A stretch of 64,000 bases of DNA, from NCBI GenBank assembly GCA_021234155.1, contig JAJEKV010000763.1, positions 1 through 64,000 on the forward strand, written 5' to 3'. Shown in pieces: positions 1 to 13,569 of this stretch. The translations under genes were made by a program, and so were the position numbers. Numbering within the stretch: position 1 is the first letter of the stretch; each line of letters begins with the position of its first letter. The notes below the pieces were generated by a model. It had not been told where the DNA came from and did no database searches. It saw only the letters and a list, made by a program, of their open reading frames with translations. This DNA comes from Isoetes taiwanensis (taxonomy: Eukaryota > Streptophyta > Lycopodiopsida > Isoetales > Isoetaceae).

Positions 1-860
1 ATTTTGAAGATTCAGCGGCGCATACGGTGCGAAGGTTACCCTCGCGGGGGATATGTATCTTACCCGAGGCACATCAAGGGTGGTGACCTTGGGTTTGTAA
101 ATAAGCGAAAAATTTTTGTTAATATAAAGAAAATTTTGGTATGCAAATAAAGTGTCAAGCCTTGTTCCAAATAGGTCAAGAGATATCGATCCTAGCTTTT
201 GTTTCCAATTAAAATTAGAGTTTTGAGCAAAATTGAGAACTGATCTCCTGCGTCAGCCCTTGAGAATGATTTCTACATTCTAGAGATGGGTGGTAGCGTG
301 TGAACCATCACCAAAACAGCTCCAAATCATTAAGTGAGGGGTCAATTCTGCCTAACTTCGATGAGTTTAGTGGAGATCTGAGTCTTGAATCACCTAGAAT
401 TGAGTAATATCCTAGCCCAATTGGGACCACAATATGTCTCATCGTCGGCGGAATGATTTCTACATTTTAGAAATCGGTGGTATAGCGATGTGAACCATTC
501 ATTCTTCACTAAATGATCTCAAATTGCACAAGAGGTTCGGTAGTTGTCTTAGCATGCTCAAACCCTAGAAATATACTTTAAACTTTTGAATTTGCATCAT
601 AGCGGTTAGAATTGCCAAATTCGAGGAAAATCGGTTATCCAAAAATTAGGGTTTCAGCACCCATAAATCGTCCCCATTTCTCAATTGGCACTACGCAGAA
701 TTAAGCTCCCCCTTTGCCAAGGCTGATCTTTCCGGCTCACGGTACGCATCGGTTTGATGCGAGCCTACGCCCAGATCAATGGCTCACTGGCGATTTCGGG
801 GCTGATTCCGGCGACAGCGAGCGATGTCACAGCATGCGCCAAATATGACTAATAAGGCGC
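1..860. other. Gene-free left edge with an internal direct repeat
   Basis: I see no credible coding region here. A block of about 45 bp beginning GAATGATTTCTACATT occurs at 264-308 and again, diverged, at 451-498, both followed by a GGTGGTA...GTGAACCAT stretch. This could be the leader or LTR region of the decayed retrotransposon that follows, but no LTR end is visible. Confidence 0.4.
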
Positions 861-3800
861 AGAAGCTACCCGGTCCATGGTCCTGACAGCCAACAGGACC
901 AGTGCCTCCCACCGCCGCCTGGCATCTTCTTATCCCACCGCGCCGAGAACCCAGTGGGGCAGCCTCTATCCCTCCGATGGAGGTGAGCCCATAGCTGAAA
1001 CAGGAGGAAGAGCCGAAATGCTGATCTTGATATCAACAAGCGAGGAAGCAAGAGGATGAAGAAGAGTCGGTGTGAGAGGACTACCGCGGGCTTCGACTCG
1101 GACGAGAATGGTGAGGAGGCGAGAACTGATCAATTTGAAGCCCGAGCCCGAGGACATGGGGTTGCCACTTGGGCTGGGCATGCGAGCTAGCCCCTATCAT
1201 CATCGGCGGGAGAGGTATCTGCACTCCTCGGCATCCGACCTCAGGAATGGGGGAGGGGAGCTGGGGTTGGACTGAACTGCTCCTGGCTACTTGCGGAGAC
1301 CGATATAGACTGACTTCGTAAAAGTGGGAGACTTCAGCTTCAAGTGAGGGGAGTGGAGCACCTGGGGAGGCGGCCTCAGATATCCGAGCCTCTCTGGCTG
1401 ACATAAGGCAATTGATGGGCAGCCGAGGCTGCCAGGAGGAGGAGTTCCCTGCGCCCTCCAAGAGGATGGGGGTCGGTGGAGACCACGAAAGTATCCTAAT
1501 CACGGATCTTCAATATCACCCTTGCCAAGGAGAAGTCGGCCTCGGGAGGCTCGTGGCACAATTGAAGACTTCTGAGGCTCGCGGGGAAGTAGAGGTCGGC
1601 AGTCACATTTGGAGCGACCTGTTTGGAGGCCAAACAAAGCGGAGAAGCCGGCGACCTGTGACGAATTAAACGGTTTTCACCACTGGCGATGGATGGGAGA
1701 ATAGCGATGAAAATTCATGGGATTGATCCCGGTGAGAAGAAGGAGTGTTTATCGCGTTGCTCGAGGCTTGGCGGGCATGCTCGAATAAACAAATGTAAAA
1801 CTATCGCGTCTTAGTCAAGAAGGCAATGGCATGACCTCTTCGACTTAGCCATCCCCACTCCTTGTCCCGAGTGCTTGATGTGCGGCCCTTACATCCCGGT
1901 ATGGGGTAGAGACACAGTGAGAGCCATCCGGGAGTAGCCGGTAAAGCATCATCGGGAACTTGGGTCACTTTCCGGTAGGAGTCGGCCCAAGTTAAGATTT
2001 CTTGAACCAACCCACCCCGTCTTCGTTTCCAAGACTAGCTAGACTCTTGATCAGGAGACTTTTGTATTTAAAAATTATATGATATATAAATACAATTCTC
2101 ACAGATACTTTAAATGTTTTGTTGATGTATTTTGCCCCACAATTATACCAACAAACATAAACAATGCAAGAGAACAAAATGGAACTAACCATATAGCCAT
2201 TAATCACTTGTGGATGCTAGAGGGCTAGAATTTAGTGGGAGCGACAAACTGCGAGAGACCTTATAGAAGAGCAAAGCCCACTTCCGCAGGACCACCGCAA
2301 GAAACCTATTTGAAGATAGGGAACCCATGACCCGGAGGAGGAGATAGCCAGATGAGGACAGACACGGGAGCGGATAAAGGCACTTGTCCGTGCAAAGCGG
2401 GAGTGGGTTCGGTGGGCAATGCTTTCGATTCGCCTTAACATCAACTTCGGAGGGAAGGAAGGGACAAGAAGAGGAGCAAGAGAAGGAGATCCCCCATCCG
2501 AATCTTAGACTCAAGTTGAACTTCGACCACTCGAGGAAGAGGAAGAGCGAGCTTCGAGGAACGAACAGAGGGAAGGCAGAGGGAACACCCCGCAGGGGCG
2601 ACAAAGAGATACGGGGCCTCCGACTACCAGAAGAAGGTAGATTCATAGCAGGCAATGTATGGAAGGTCTCTAAACTGGAGCGATTCTGAGGGGGAGAACA
2701 AAAGAGGGATTGGAAGGAAAGGCATGGCTGGGTATCGATCTAAATGATGAAAATTAAATGCTTTATGGCATGAAGGATAAGGACAAAAAGGCAGATAACT
2801 GCCAGCCAACCTGAAAATAGAGCCGCCTTCTGATTTGGTGGAAGGGGTATACAAGGCACACAGCTTAAGCGAGGATGCTTGTGGGATTGAAAAAGTTTGC
2901 TTAAAGCCTTCAGCGCCATTACGCCCAAAGGGAACATAAGTCCAACATAATCACAGCTTTTAATTTGCGGCAAGGCAACAAATCGGGCCTTCGTAAATAT
3001 CTGAGGAATTCATGAGGCTAAGGCCGCATGTGCAGAAGTTAGGGAGAAAGCATCTACGATGAAAATTTATACTCGAGAAGTGAATAGGAGATCCATAAGC
3101 TGTGAAATAATAAACCCTAGAATGATGTCGAAGCGAATCAAGGCTACTCGCTTACGAGTCGAGGACCTCGGAATGCGTGAACAAAGCGGTACTTCGAGGG
3201 GAGAAGCGAAGCGACGAGAGCTGTAGAGCAGCGGTCCGAGGTCAGTACGTCTTAATATGAGTGCGAACAGAGGAAGCGGCCGGAGAAAGCGGGTGTCAGC
3301 TAAGGACAAGCGGGGAGAAGTCAAAACTACTCCGCTTGATTACAATCAGCGATACTTAAGGAAAAAGAAAGCGAGGAGATTACATAAGCAGTTAACGAGT
3401 GCTTCCAGCCGAACTATGGAATGACAAAGCGCCCCTACGTCATGAGTCGCGGCTCTAGCGAGTTGGGAGGTGGGAAGCCACGTAGGACGTGACGGTGAAA
3501 GAGCCAGCGACTATAACCGGAGTGAGTGTCATATTTGCCGCGAATAGATGAATGTGAGCAAGCGGAGGCGCGATAAGGTGCAATTTCCACGGTAGGGGGA
3601 AGGCTAAAGCTAAGTCCCTTCATAGTCTTGATAGACTCGGGGAAGTAGCCATAACTTTGCATCCCCTGAATGGTTGGATGTTGAAGTTGAAGCCGCTAAA
3701 GTCAAAACTAAGACCCAAGAGCCGAAAGGTGCACATATGCATTTGGCAAGAGAATTAAGTTCCGACGCTCGATTCCGTTGTGATTAATATCGAGATGGGG

Positions 3801-4309
3801 AGCGGGGCGAAGGGGCATTGGCATGTATGGCGATCATAAAGGGAGGTACAAAAGGGCCAGCAGGGGCCATTATCGATCAGGGAAGCGGAAGGTGACCTCC
3901 AAACGTTGGCAAGATCATGGAGACAAATGGTAAGGAAGTTGTTCCCATCATGCGATTACATGTCAAACCATTTGTTCAAGTGCATCAAAAGTGAGCAAGT
4001 GGCATACATCTTCAAGCTTGAGATTAGTGAGCGAATCAGAAGGAAGCAAAGACAGCAGCGCTCATCAAGTTAAACCAGTATCTCGGCTAATCAGGAGTTC
4101 AAACAGTCTCTCTTTCGGATGAGATCAAAGCTGACTCCCTCACTTATAGGGAAATTAGAGAGTGGGGTAGCATAGAACCAGGGGCTATAAACCAACAAAC
4201 AGGCTCCATATAGAATGACAACCAGAGGTTGGCCGGTGAAAGCGATTGCGAGGAATTTCGACCTACCGTTTCATTAGACCTAGTGTCAGCCGTTTAGGCG
4301 CCATTCTTT

Positions 4310-4660
4310 TTGTCAAGAGAAGGATGGATCTTTGGATATTATAGACTATAGGCAGGTTGAATAAGCACACACCATTAAAATTAAGTATCGCATCTCCGAA
4401 TCGAACGACTTGATGGATCAGCTCCAAAGGTTGCAAAGATCTTCTCCAAAATGTTAAAGATGGGAGTTATCGCCAGTCAGACAGGAAGACATCCATAGGC
4501 CAGCCGCCGACGCGTTATGGGCGTATGAGTTCCGCGGTAATGCCTTCGGCTTAACATCAAAATGCCCTTAGCAATTTGGCGGCTCATGAGCGATATCTTC
4601 GTGGGAGTCACGACACCTTTGTGATTGTTTTTCTTTGACGACATTTTGAGGGTGTATAGC
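4310..4660 (+). pseudogene. Reverse transcriptase remnant of chromovirus copy 1
   Basis: Reading across frames gives the gypsy RT core: a degraded IDYR-like segment near 4336-4356, a YRIPRIDELLDQL-like segment near 4385-4430 (seen as YRISESNDLMDQLQ), then an HQIRI..EDI..TAF..RYG-like stretch and a YEFR.NAFGLTS stretch at about 4525-4560, which is the family's FGLTNAP motif. Stops and frame changes make it non-functional. This domain would copy the element RNA into DNA. Confidence 0.65.
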
Positions 4661-5104
4661 GGATTCCGAAGAGCACGATACAACACCTGGAAGAGTGCTA
4701 GGAAAGTTGAAGAGGCGCGGGTTGTCGCCAGGTTGTGAAGTGCCGCCGCCTTGAAGAAAGTAGGCAGGAGCATATCAGGTCATGTGATCTCGCTGAGAAG
4801 GCATCCCAAATCGCACCCGCCAAGATTGAAGATCATTCGCTGGCAAACGACCGAAGAATGTGCATGAAGTCGGTTTCCTGCGGCCTGTGTGGTACTCTGG
4901 GGAAGTTAAGTAAGGAACTTTGCTAAGATAAGCAGCCCCGGATCGTGACCGGACGAGGGCGGCAGGAAGGTGAAAGATTGGGTAGAGCATTGGCAAGAAA
5001 GCCCAAAAGGGGTTTGAATTGTTGAAGAAGCTTTTAACAAGCGGCCCGATCTTAACCCGGCCGGACCGGGAGAAAGATAAAGCTTGTAGCAATGGAATCT
5101 GATA

Positions 5105-5357
5105 AAGATAGCTGGAGTGCAGTATTATGCAAGAAGAGCGTGTGGTAGCATATGATTCCAGGAAGATGAACGACGCCGAGACGCCTTACCCAACGCGCGA
5201 TCAGGAGTTGCTGGCTATCGTGGCATTAAGAATATGGAGGCATTATCTCTTGGGAAGGAAATTCCAATTGATCTGGAGCCATCGAGCCTCAATATGTATT
5301 CACGCGAACCACACCTTAACCCTGGTGAGGAGGATGGATGAGTTCCGGCGAATTTGA
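5105..5357 (+). pseudogene. RNase H remnant of chromovirus copy 1
   Basis: A 76-codon open stretch starting at 5127 contains VVAYDSRKMNDAE, YPTRDQELLAIV and WRHYLLGRKFQL. These are the hallmark blocks of the Ty3/gypsy RNase H (RNase_H_like, RT_RNaseH family), which removes RNA from the RNA-DNA hybrid during reverse transcription. The motif normally reading TDH after the last block is degraded to SHR, and the frame closes at 5355. Confidence 0.75.
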
Positions 5358-5689
5358 TATATAGTTTAGTGGAAGTCAATCGGTAGCAGATGCGCTTTCA
5401 AGGCATCCCCCGGGATAACTAGGAGTGCATCGGTGAATGCAATTTAAACGCCTCTCAGTGACTTTGTAGGGGATTGAAGAGTCCTTTGCCAACGGATGTG
5501 GAATTCCCGAGGGAAGTATGGGTAAACTTTGAAGGAGGCGGAAGCGAGGATAAAGAGCTGAGCCTTCCAAGCATTATAAGAAGGAAACCTTTTGTTATAC
5601 CATAAGAACAAGTCGCGCGCAGAATCATCGTAGGAAGTTGATCCTCCACGGACCGATAACAGCCCAATAGCTGGCCATGCGGATTCATG

Positions 5690-6660
5690 AAAACATATTT
5701 CAAAGTACGCAAAGACTATTATTGGCTGAGGAATGAAGAAGCAGTAGCTTCGCTACATCAAGGAATACAGCCATGTCGCCAGACAAAGCGGGCGAGTATG
5801 CCAATTCCGGGGCATTAGAGCCATTACGGCGGCTAAACGCTAGTGGGAGGTAATGTCGGCATGGATTTCATCCGCGGACCCTAAGGTGAGAGCAAGGATA
5901 CCTTGATGGTAGTGGTAATTCCATTAAGTTGTCGAAGATGGCACATTTGTGCCTGCGTAACCTCACGTGATCTGACCATGGATACGCCAAAGCTCTTCAC
6001 GAAAAGAGATCTTCGGGCTTCGCATGGCATGCCAGATGAGACTCATCTCCCGGGGATCCGGTTCTTTGGCCTTTTTGGCAAGACCTCTTTGGCGACGATC
6101 CGCACGGGCTATCCATGAGCACGGCATATCATCCTCGACGGATGGAGGCGGAAGCCGGACCATCAGGATTTTAGAGGACATGCCTAAACTATGTCCGGAA
6201 TAAGCAAAGCATGTGGGAAGAATTTATTCACTTGGTGGAGTTTGCATACAATAGCCCGCAGGGAATCATCCCAAATGTCGCCGTTTATGATCAATTCGGC
6301 TTATCAGTGCCTAACTCCAGGCACTTGGCACAACCCCGTATCAAGGCGGTTTGCTAGTGAGATGTTGGCCGTCGTACAGACAGAGGGAAGTTCGCGGGCT
6401 ATCCGCTAGCGAAGAAGTCGTCAAAAGAGCATCACCGACAAGCATTGAACAAGAAGAGAGTTCAAAGTTGGAGATGATGTTTGGCCTAAGATTAAGGTGA
6501 AGCAGTGGCTTCGGGATCGCAATTGCAAAGAAGCTTGCTCCAAGGTGTACCGGACCTTCGAGAATAGTGAAAACTAGGCAATCAAACCTACAAGCTAGAC
6601 TTGCAAGACACCTAAAGATTCATAGGGTCTTCCACGTGAGTTTCTTTGAAGAAGATACAT
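5690..6660 (+). pseudogene. Integrase remnant of chromovirus copy 1
   Basis: Pieces in several frames follow the integrase order. DYYWLRNE near 5713 begins the zinc-binding region, followed by CRQTK...MPIPG. GMDFIRGP near 5859-5882 and DTLMVVV near 5899-5918 are the start of the catalytic core. A MSTAYHP segment near 6115-6135 is the core region before the last catalytic acidic residue, and SSQMSPFMIN lies near 6265-6295. A KIHRVFHVSFFEEDTYP segment near 6613-6663 matches the C-terminal GPY/F-type end. The gene is broken repeatedly. The SS.MSP.MI block is shared with chromovirus copy 2 at about 39.3 kb, so both belong to one family. Confidence 0.7.
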
Positions 6661-6734
6661 ACCCCAAATCAGGCGAAGTCTTGGATTCGGCCAATTTGTT
6701 GGAAATGGCCGGAGGAACGGTGGAAATAGTTCGA

Positions 6735-6935
6735 AATTGATTCTTGATAAAGCTTTCAAGGAAAAACGAGGATTCCTCCAAAGATTTGGTCAAGTGGAAA
6801 CACTTACCAGGTGGAAGGCATGCGTGGGTACTTAAGAAAGATTTAGTAAAGCGGTACCCACGATTTATGGAGCAATGGGACGGCAAGGTCATCTCGAAGA
6901 AATGCGGCTCGGGCATGTCGATTTGTGTAGGTTAA
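6735..6935 (+). pseudogene. Chromodomain-like C-terminus of chromovirus copy 1
   Basis: A 63-codon open stretch (from 6744) reads VKWKHLPGGRHAWV followed by KKDLVKRYPRFMEQWDG. This is the chromodomain pattern of chromoviral integrases (VKWKGLP..E.TWE...DL...YP), a module that binds histone marks and steers insertion. The matching region in copy 2 lies at about 39740-39970. Confidence 0.6.
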
Positions 6936-7787
6936 TTCTTGTATAGTTAAGATTAATCTCACGCATGCCACCTACGCTTAGTATGGCCTGGCGTTGTCAC
7001 CGGCGATGGACCGCTTACGGTGATCTCTAGGGTGGTGTAATGTCAATGTAGGCATGGACCAAGGATTTCGCTTGGGCGAAAGTGGAAGGTAGATTAGAAA
7101 GTCTCTGCCGTCCCACGGGTAGGCGACCTCGAAGAAAGGAGGTCATTGAGGAATGCATTGATAGGAAAAGCACCTTTAGCCCCATATATGCTTTGATAGG
7201 AGGAATCTATCCGCCAGCCCCTTAATGAAGGATATCCTCCACTTCCCCGGGCAACTAGAGGTGTAGGCATGGCGGCATATAGGCATGTAAGCCTTGTCTC
7301 AGCAACCATAATGGAAGATTCACCCTCTTCCTCTGTGGAGATTAGCCATGCATCCATGTAGATAGGTGGGGTGGTCACCATATAACCAAAAATTTTAATT
7401 AATAATTAAATGGTACTAACGAGTGTCGACACTGTGAGGCGGTAAAAGCTCTAGGAGGGGCAAGGAGGTCGAGCCTCAAGACTTGCAACACAAATTTTGT
7501 TGGAATGTGTTGCAAGGAATCAAGGGTACCTCGAGCGTTAATTTTAAATTTTGATAAACTTAATAGTAATGTTAAGGAATGTTGGAGTAATCTGTTAGTA
7601 ATGTTGTGAATTGATAAGTTATTTTAAAATATAATAATGTGATAAAAAGTATTACCTTAAGGTATGTCGTAATAAATGTGTAAGTATTATAGTAGTATAT
7701 CGCATGCACGGGTTGATTGCGGGTTAGGAAGATTCAAGGTGGGAGAAATGCGATCTTTTGAGGGCGAGCATCATTTAGTGGGGAGAA

Positions 7788-9493
7788 TGTGACGTTCCGG
7801 CACAGTATACCTTGGGACGTATATTGTCACGGCCTGCCACGTCAGCGTACCGCCCCCGATTGATTAATACGCCAACGTGTGATAGCCAATGGGTAGCCCA
7901 GGGGGCAACTTGCTAGAATGTGCATTAGTATTAATGTGCACATTTTCCAATGTACACATTAATGAGGGCACATTTTCCATGTGGCCACTTTGATGCCAAG
8001 TGGGCCATACCCATAGGTGCAATTAATGCACATTTTCCAATGTACACATTCATTAATGTGCACACATTTCCATGTGGGCACATTTGGCCACCTAAGCCTT
8101 AAAGGCAAGTGGGCCCATTTCCAATTATCCCACATGCCAAGGATAATGGAAACCCTAGCCAACCCCTTGTCTATATAGGGTTGGAAACCCTAGCCAACCC
8201 CTTGTCTATATAGGGTTGGAAACCCTAACTAACAATTTTCGATTTTAGGGCTTTGAACTCTGTTTTTGTTGCTCCTCGACCAAACCGCATCGAACTACAT
8301 TTGGGAGAATTGCAACCTTTTGGTTTCTCTAGATTGACGTTTATTGAGGATGGTCGAGGTTTCAGTCGGGAGGAGCCCCTCAAGGACCAGTATTTGGCCA
8401 ATTAGATAGTCTAAACCCTATTTTAGTCATTGTATCGGGTGGGTTTAGCCTATTAGATTGGCCATAGCGACCCTCTAGATCCCTAGATAGCAGATTCTAA
8501 CTAAAGAACCTAACTCTATGTGGTAGATTAGATCTTGTTCTTCGTTCTTATGTGATGTATATGGATGATGTATCTCTATGAACTCCTTGTATTGGGAAGG
8601 GGGGTAGAGACCTAAAGCTTGTAGTCGATGCTCCTAGAGTAGCCTCTCTAGCACACCTTGTAGATGCAGGCACACCGCAAGAGCCACGGTTGGTGTGGGT
8701 GAAGGGGCAGACCGGCTTATAAGGAGGTTCATGTTCCGACTCTTGAAACGACCCTATGGTGTGTTATGCGCGAGGGTCATTTGGACTAGGTCTAATGGCT
8801 TGCTAGCGTGTGGGCAAGGCATGGGCCTCGGCTGCCTCGTGGAGGTGGTGAATATGACCTTCCATTGAGTTCAAGTCGGTGGGCGGTGGCCCTCTAGTCA
8901 CCTTTGAGTGGGCATTGTAGATCCTCGGAGGGAGAGATCCCACACACCCATCGGGCGGGAGATGTAACCCGGGGATATAGCCCCTCGGCTATGCATCCGT
9001 GGCGGGCTCTGATCGGGTCTGAACACTTTTCAACCTACCACCGCAAAGTGTGCAGGGGGAGGGGCGGATGGAGTGGACAACCCTAGGCCATGTTCTTATA
9101 CCCGCCCAAATCCATTGCCATGAATTCATGCCGCAGAATGAACTTTCTCGTGGGGGACCTAAGCCACCATCCCTTCGAATCGGAGCCTTGGGTAGGATTC
9201 CCATGTGATGTGCTGATCTTGTCTATGCAGATATGTGGAGGACCATCCTTCGCGATGGTCATATGATGTTGATGTATGTACTAACGACATGTATGTTTAC
9301 GCTTAGCGGCTAGGTAGGCCCCACGAGGAGACGGGGTGCAATGACCCTTCCATTCTTCCCACCGGGAAACCCGGCCACGCTGCGGTTCTGCGATTAATCG
9401 TGGAGGGCCCCGTATTAGCATGGAGCTGGTATGGGGATGAACTCTTTGTTTGTATCACGGTGAGAGCAATCAGATACTTTGAAGGACGCCACA
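7788..9493 (+). repeat. 3' LTR of chromovirus copy 1
   Basis: The start TGTGACGTTCCGG directly follows a purine tract. The sequence aligns with the LTRs at 40836-42434 and 55973-57450, for example in the GTATTGGGAAGGGGGGTAGA block, the GGGCGGATGGAGTGG block and the GGAGCTGGTATGGGG block near the end. The end GGACGCCACA is a mutated form of GGGACGTCACA seen at the end of the third LTR. A tandem duplication of a GGTTGGAAACCCTAGCC-like segment occurs at about 8148-8225, and a duplicated TGTACACATT region lies at 7920-8060. Confidence 0.8.
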
Positions 9494-11927
9494 TCGCCTT
9501 TGAAAAGGAAAAAGGGTTAAGATCTTTTTCCTTTGCTTCTTTCTTTGCTTCTTCGTCGATTTTTATAAGTCATTCTAGGCCCTTTTAAGCTAGGCAAAAG
9601 GTCTAAAAGGACATTTTCGAAAAGGTGCTTCTTGCCTTTAAAATAAAAGTAATTACAGATATCTGAAAATTGATGATCTAAACGAACACCAAATCCTTTG
9701 TTACATCCGGGGCAACATGGATAATGTTAACACCAAACCTTTTGTTACATCCGGGAACCTTATGTGTAATATTGCTTGAAAAGGCTTTGCTTCTACCCCA
9801 TAATTCACTAAATGGAAACTTTTGAAGAGGATAAAATTGCTCATTTGTAAGGCTAGATACAATCTTATTTCAAGTTGTTTGAAAGGGTTTTATTCTGGCC
9901 CCATAAGTCGATAAATGGGCATCTTGAGGGCTTTGAAGATGATCTGAAATTGTTCTGTTGCAAGGCTAGATACAATCTTATTTCATTAGTGGATCCTGCA
10001 TGCTGTCTGCAAAAAGGAATAGTTTCGTTAGTTTCTCAGCTTTCATTCACTTGTGAAACATAAATATCATAAAATTGCTAAATAAAAACATCAGCCATAT
10101 TTAACATTTACATTTTGGCTTCATGTGGTTCATGCCTTTGATATGCTTCAAGATTCTCTAAAAGGTTTTCATGTGTCAAATGCAAGCAGCCCAGAGATGT
10201 GACAGAAAATAGAATTTATATGCCATAGATAAATAAATGCAACTGTTTAGAGATTTGTTGATTTTGCCAAAGATAATCATTCTCTCAACATTTGCATTTG
10301 TAAGGCATCTATAGAATATGCTTACCGACATAGACTTGGCATCATACAGACTTGGCGGGGAGATGCCATGGTCCCCTACAAACAAATAACAATTAGATAT
10401 TAATAATTGAAGTTAATCGATACTTCACATAAACATCATGTGCGACCAGAGTAAAACATAGCCTAAGAGAGAAACCATGAGAATGGAGTGGAGCACACTG
10501 TACTTCCTTCTATTAAATCAATCATACATTATGGATAGGGAGCAAAGGCCAAAAGGATCAGAGACATATATCAATCTTTGTGGCATAGAATTAAACACCT
10601 ACCAGATCAAAGATGCTTTGGCGGTTTTGTAAACCCCAAGGTAAAATGCCGCGAATTTTTCCAAATGTTGAAGCCCATCCAATGACTCCCTAGAAGATAA
10701 GCCATGCATCCTCAAGGATTTGGGTTAAATTACGGACAAAAAGCGTAGAACAAAGAACCAAGAAATTTACCCAGCAGGAAGATGCTCCAAAACCCATCAA
10801 AATCGGTTTAAGATTAAACCCACCACTCAAAATAAATCTTGAACTATGGATATAGCCAATCCTAAGAAACGGAAACCTCAAAATCGCAAACGGACATGCA
10901 TTTTGCACAACTTGCATTATGATAGTAAAGACACTTTAATAATATGGATAAAACACCATGTGTTTAGGCACATATACCGGAGAAGCTTGGTCTCGGAATA
11001 TTGTCCCTCTTGCCATGCTAGAAAATTGCCAAACACAACTATATCATTCTCAAGTAGCGACCAATTTTGTTTAATAAGCTGCGCCTTTAGACTTATGCAT
11101 ATAGCATGCCGTGAGGTCCAGGCAATGATATAGATTCTTCGCCTTCAATTTTACAAATGAAGTTCGCGGGCCATTTGCTAAAGATTTTCCAATGTTGTGA
11201 TTTGTTTGTTTTTAAACTTTAAAAGTTCCAAACCTGGTTTCTATTTAAACATGAGGAGCCGCGGCGATAAGCGATGGCAATGGGGTTCGTGGAGGAAGCC
11301 GCAGAGTGAAGTGAGGAGCCGGTTTTTGCGGTGGGCCTTTTCCCTCTGCTGTCATTCACCTTTTCCTCTTGTGGTTTGTGCAGAGATTTAGAGTGAAGTT
11401 GGAGAGAAGGAGAGCTTTGCGGAATCCAACATACCTATTGAAGAATAGCTATGGCTACTCAGGATTTTCTTGTGAATAACAGTTTGAAGTTTTAAGATGG
11501 AGTCCATTGATTGGAAGGTATTCAAGAAGATTTTTGGAGGCTTTTCCAGATTATCTGTTTGTTACTTAAGAGGTTGGTTTTCCCCGGATTCTAAGCCCGT
11601 GTCCTTAAAAGCGGATCGGATTCATCTTGTTGTTCATATATGGCATTGTGGTGCCGATTCTTTTCATTGGAATTCAAATTCCCATTTTACATGTGAATAT
11701 GTATAGCGATTTTGTATTTGTGAGGCCGCATGCCATGACGAAGCATGTGCTCCGGGCTTAGGCTCAGAGCAAAGCAAGCAAGCAAAGCAAGCACGGAAAA
11801 AGTGTGTCCCAAGTACAACAAATGAATGTTGCTTTTTCGGATTCTAAGTAGGTTTAGAGTTTATGCATGCAAAGCCTATTTATGTTTGTTGTGGTAGATC
11901 CATCTACTTCTATTATTTATTATTATG
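9494..11927. other. Gene-free stretch with small tandem duplications
   Basis: No gene is recognised. An ACACCAAAYCCTTTTGTTACATCCGGG-type block is repeated at 9686-9711 and 9730-9755. A unit of about 113 bp is repeated (about 9796-9872 and 9899-9985), ending both times in the same 22 bp GGCTAGATAC...TTATTTCA block. A short AGCAAAGC microsatellite lies near 11769-11797. The remaining open frames are short and show no family signature. Confidence 0.5.
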
Positions 11928-13569
11928 TTTTTTTTTTTTTTTTTTTGAGGGTAAGAGTATGATATATTAATTAATAGTAAATATTATACAAGTATCCCTT
12001 GTATGGGATTATAGGGGAAGAAACCCCCTCACCGTAATCAATCATGGAGTAGCCTCTGCAAATCCTGGTCCCGATTATCCTCGGATAACCAATGACACTT
12101 GAAAAACAAGTAGAATCCTTGAACTTTGCCAATCCTGTCTAGAACTTTTGTTGTAATTACGTCCAAACTTTCGATGATGAGCTAACACCATAAGGGCCAC
12201 CTCCAAATTGAAAATATTTTCAACTTATCCAAAGAAAAAGTGTTGCCCACACCAAGGCAATTCCCATCTATGTTTCCAAATTGCCCCTGAACAATGTTAA
12301 CAAGAGACGCTTGAAAGCATTTCTCCATTTGATACCACTACTATCCCAGCCATTGTAGTGCATTCACACCAATGAGGGGGCTCACCTATCCCCTAAGTCC
12401 TAACAGCTTTGGGACAAAAAATAGATGTGTAAGGGATTCCTCGATGTGCGACCCAAGTGGGCAAGCGGTCATTAAGACCGGATCCCCTTTGATAAAGTCT
12501 CACCATAGTGTTGAGGCCCCACAGTTTTCCAAGCCACCCATCTAAAGACTTGCAAACGTTTTTGAGCAAAAGGGTTGCCCATGAACCAACTAAAAAGCCG
12601 TAGCTTGAGCAACACTAACATCCAACTTTGCCATTTTGCTTTTTTGAGGAGCTGATAAAGAAGGTAGAAATCATCGACAACATATTTCTCTTTCCCCTTA
12701 CAGCCCAACGGTCCTCGGGCCATCCTTACGAGGCGACATCCAAGGTGGCACAATTTCATAGAAGATCTTCTGTCTCCCTCCCCCAGCATTATGTATCCTA
12801 TTCTTGAAGCGACATCAAGAGAGCCACCTCATACCATCCCATAGATGCCCCACTGGTAAATCTAGATTGCCTCCATTTAATGCTTGAAAATGAGAGGGTA
12901 TCCAAGGCTGGGGGGTCTATTCCTGGAGTAGTTTAGATCTGTATGTTCAAAAAATGCTTAGCTTACCGGATGCCTCCCTATCATGTATCCATAGTTATTA
13001 GTTGGATACAGTTCAAATAGACTTTGAACTTCCTCCAAGCTTCAAGTGTATGTGTTTCTTTTGATATTAACCGAGATGTGCCCATAAGGAGCAATTTTGT
13101 AGCTAAAAGAAGGCACCCAAGTCATCTCGGGCAGGGATGGCTTACCTTTTAATGTACATCGGCTGAAGCCAAGACTTGATGAAGTGCAACGGTGGGGGTG
13201 ATACCATACAATGCTCTCCATACATATTTCAAATTTAGCACTTTTGTGTTTGAGTAACCAAATCTTTGCATCCCATTCCTCCATCCCTTTTTGTCAAATA
13301 CACATTTCTGCCCATGCCACTTTATGCATTCCCCCATATGAACTTTGTAATAATGGATTGTATTTGACTGTAAATACCCTTCTGAGCCACAATAGCCGAG
13401 GAGTAGTAGATGTGGGATGTATAGCTAGAACTGCCTTAGCAACTGTTATCCTACAAGCACTAGAGAGACCTTTGGCTGACCATAAATTGATTTTCTTTCT
13501 CAAGTGATCCAGAATAGGCATCCATAGTCCTTTCAAGTTATCCGAGAGGACTAGGGTAGGCTGACTTGG

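Larger units (their letters stand above)
861..9493 (+). mobile_element. Decayed Ty3/gypsy chromovirus (copy 1), internal region plus 3' LTR
   Basis: A plus-strand LTR retrotransposon remnant. Recognisable parts occur in the expected Ty3/gypsy order: reverse transcriptase (about 4310-4660), RNase H (about 5105-5300), integrase (about 5690-6660), a chromodomain-like tail (about 6735-6935), a purine-rich tract (GTGGGGAGAA, ending at 7787) and a 3' LTR. Integrase after RT/RNase H is the gypsy arrangement, and the chromodomain marks the chromovirus branch. All domains are broken by stops and frameshifts, so the copy is dead. The left boundary is uncertain: 861-4300 is GC-rich, would hold gag and protease, but I cannot align a domain there. 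No 5' LTR is visible in the window. Confidence 0.75.

Noticed and set aside
2200-2655. 151-codon minus-strand frame
   Set aside because: Ser/Leu-rich peptide antisense to a Glu/Lys/Arg-rich stretch in the decayed retrotransposon; a compositional shadow.
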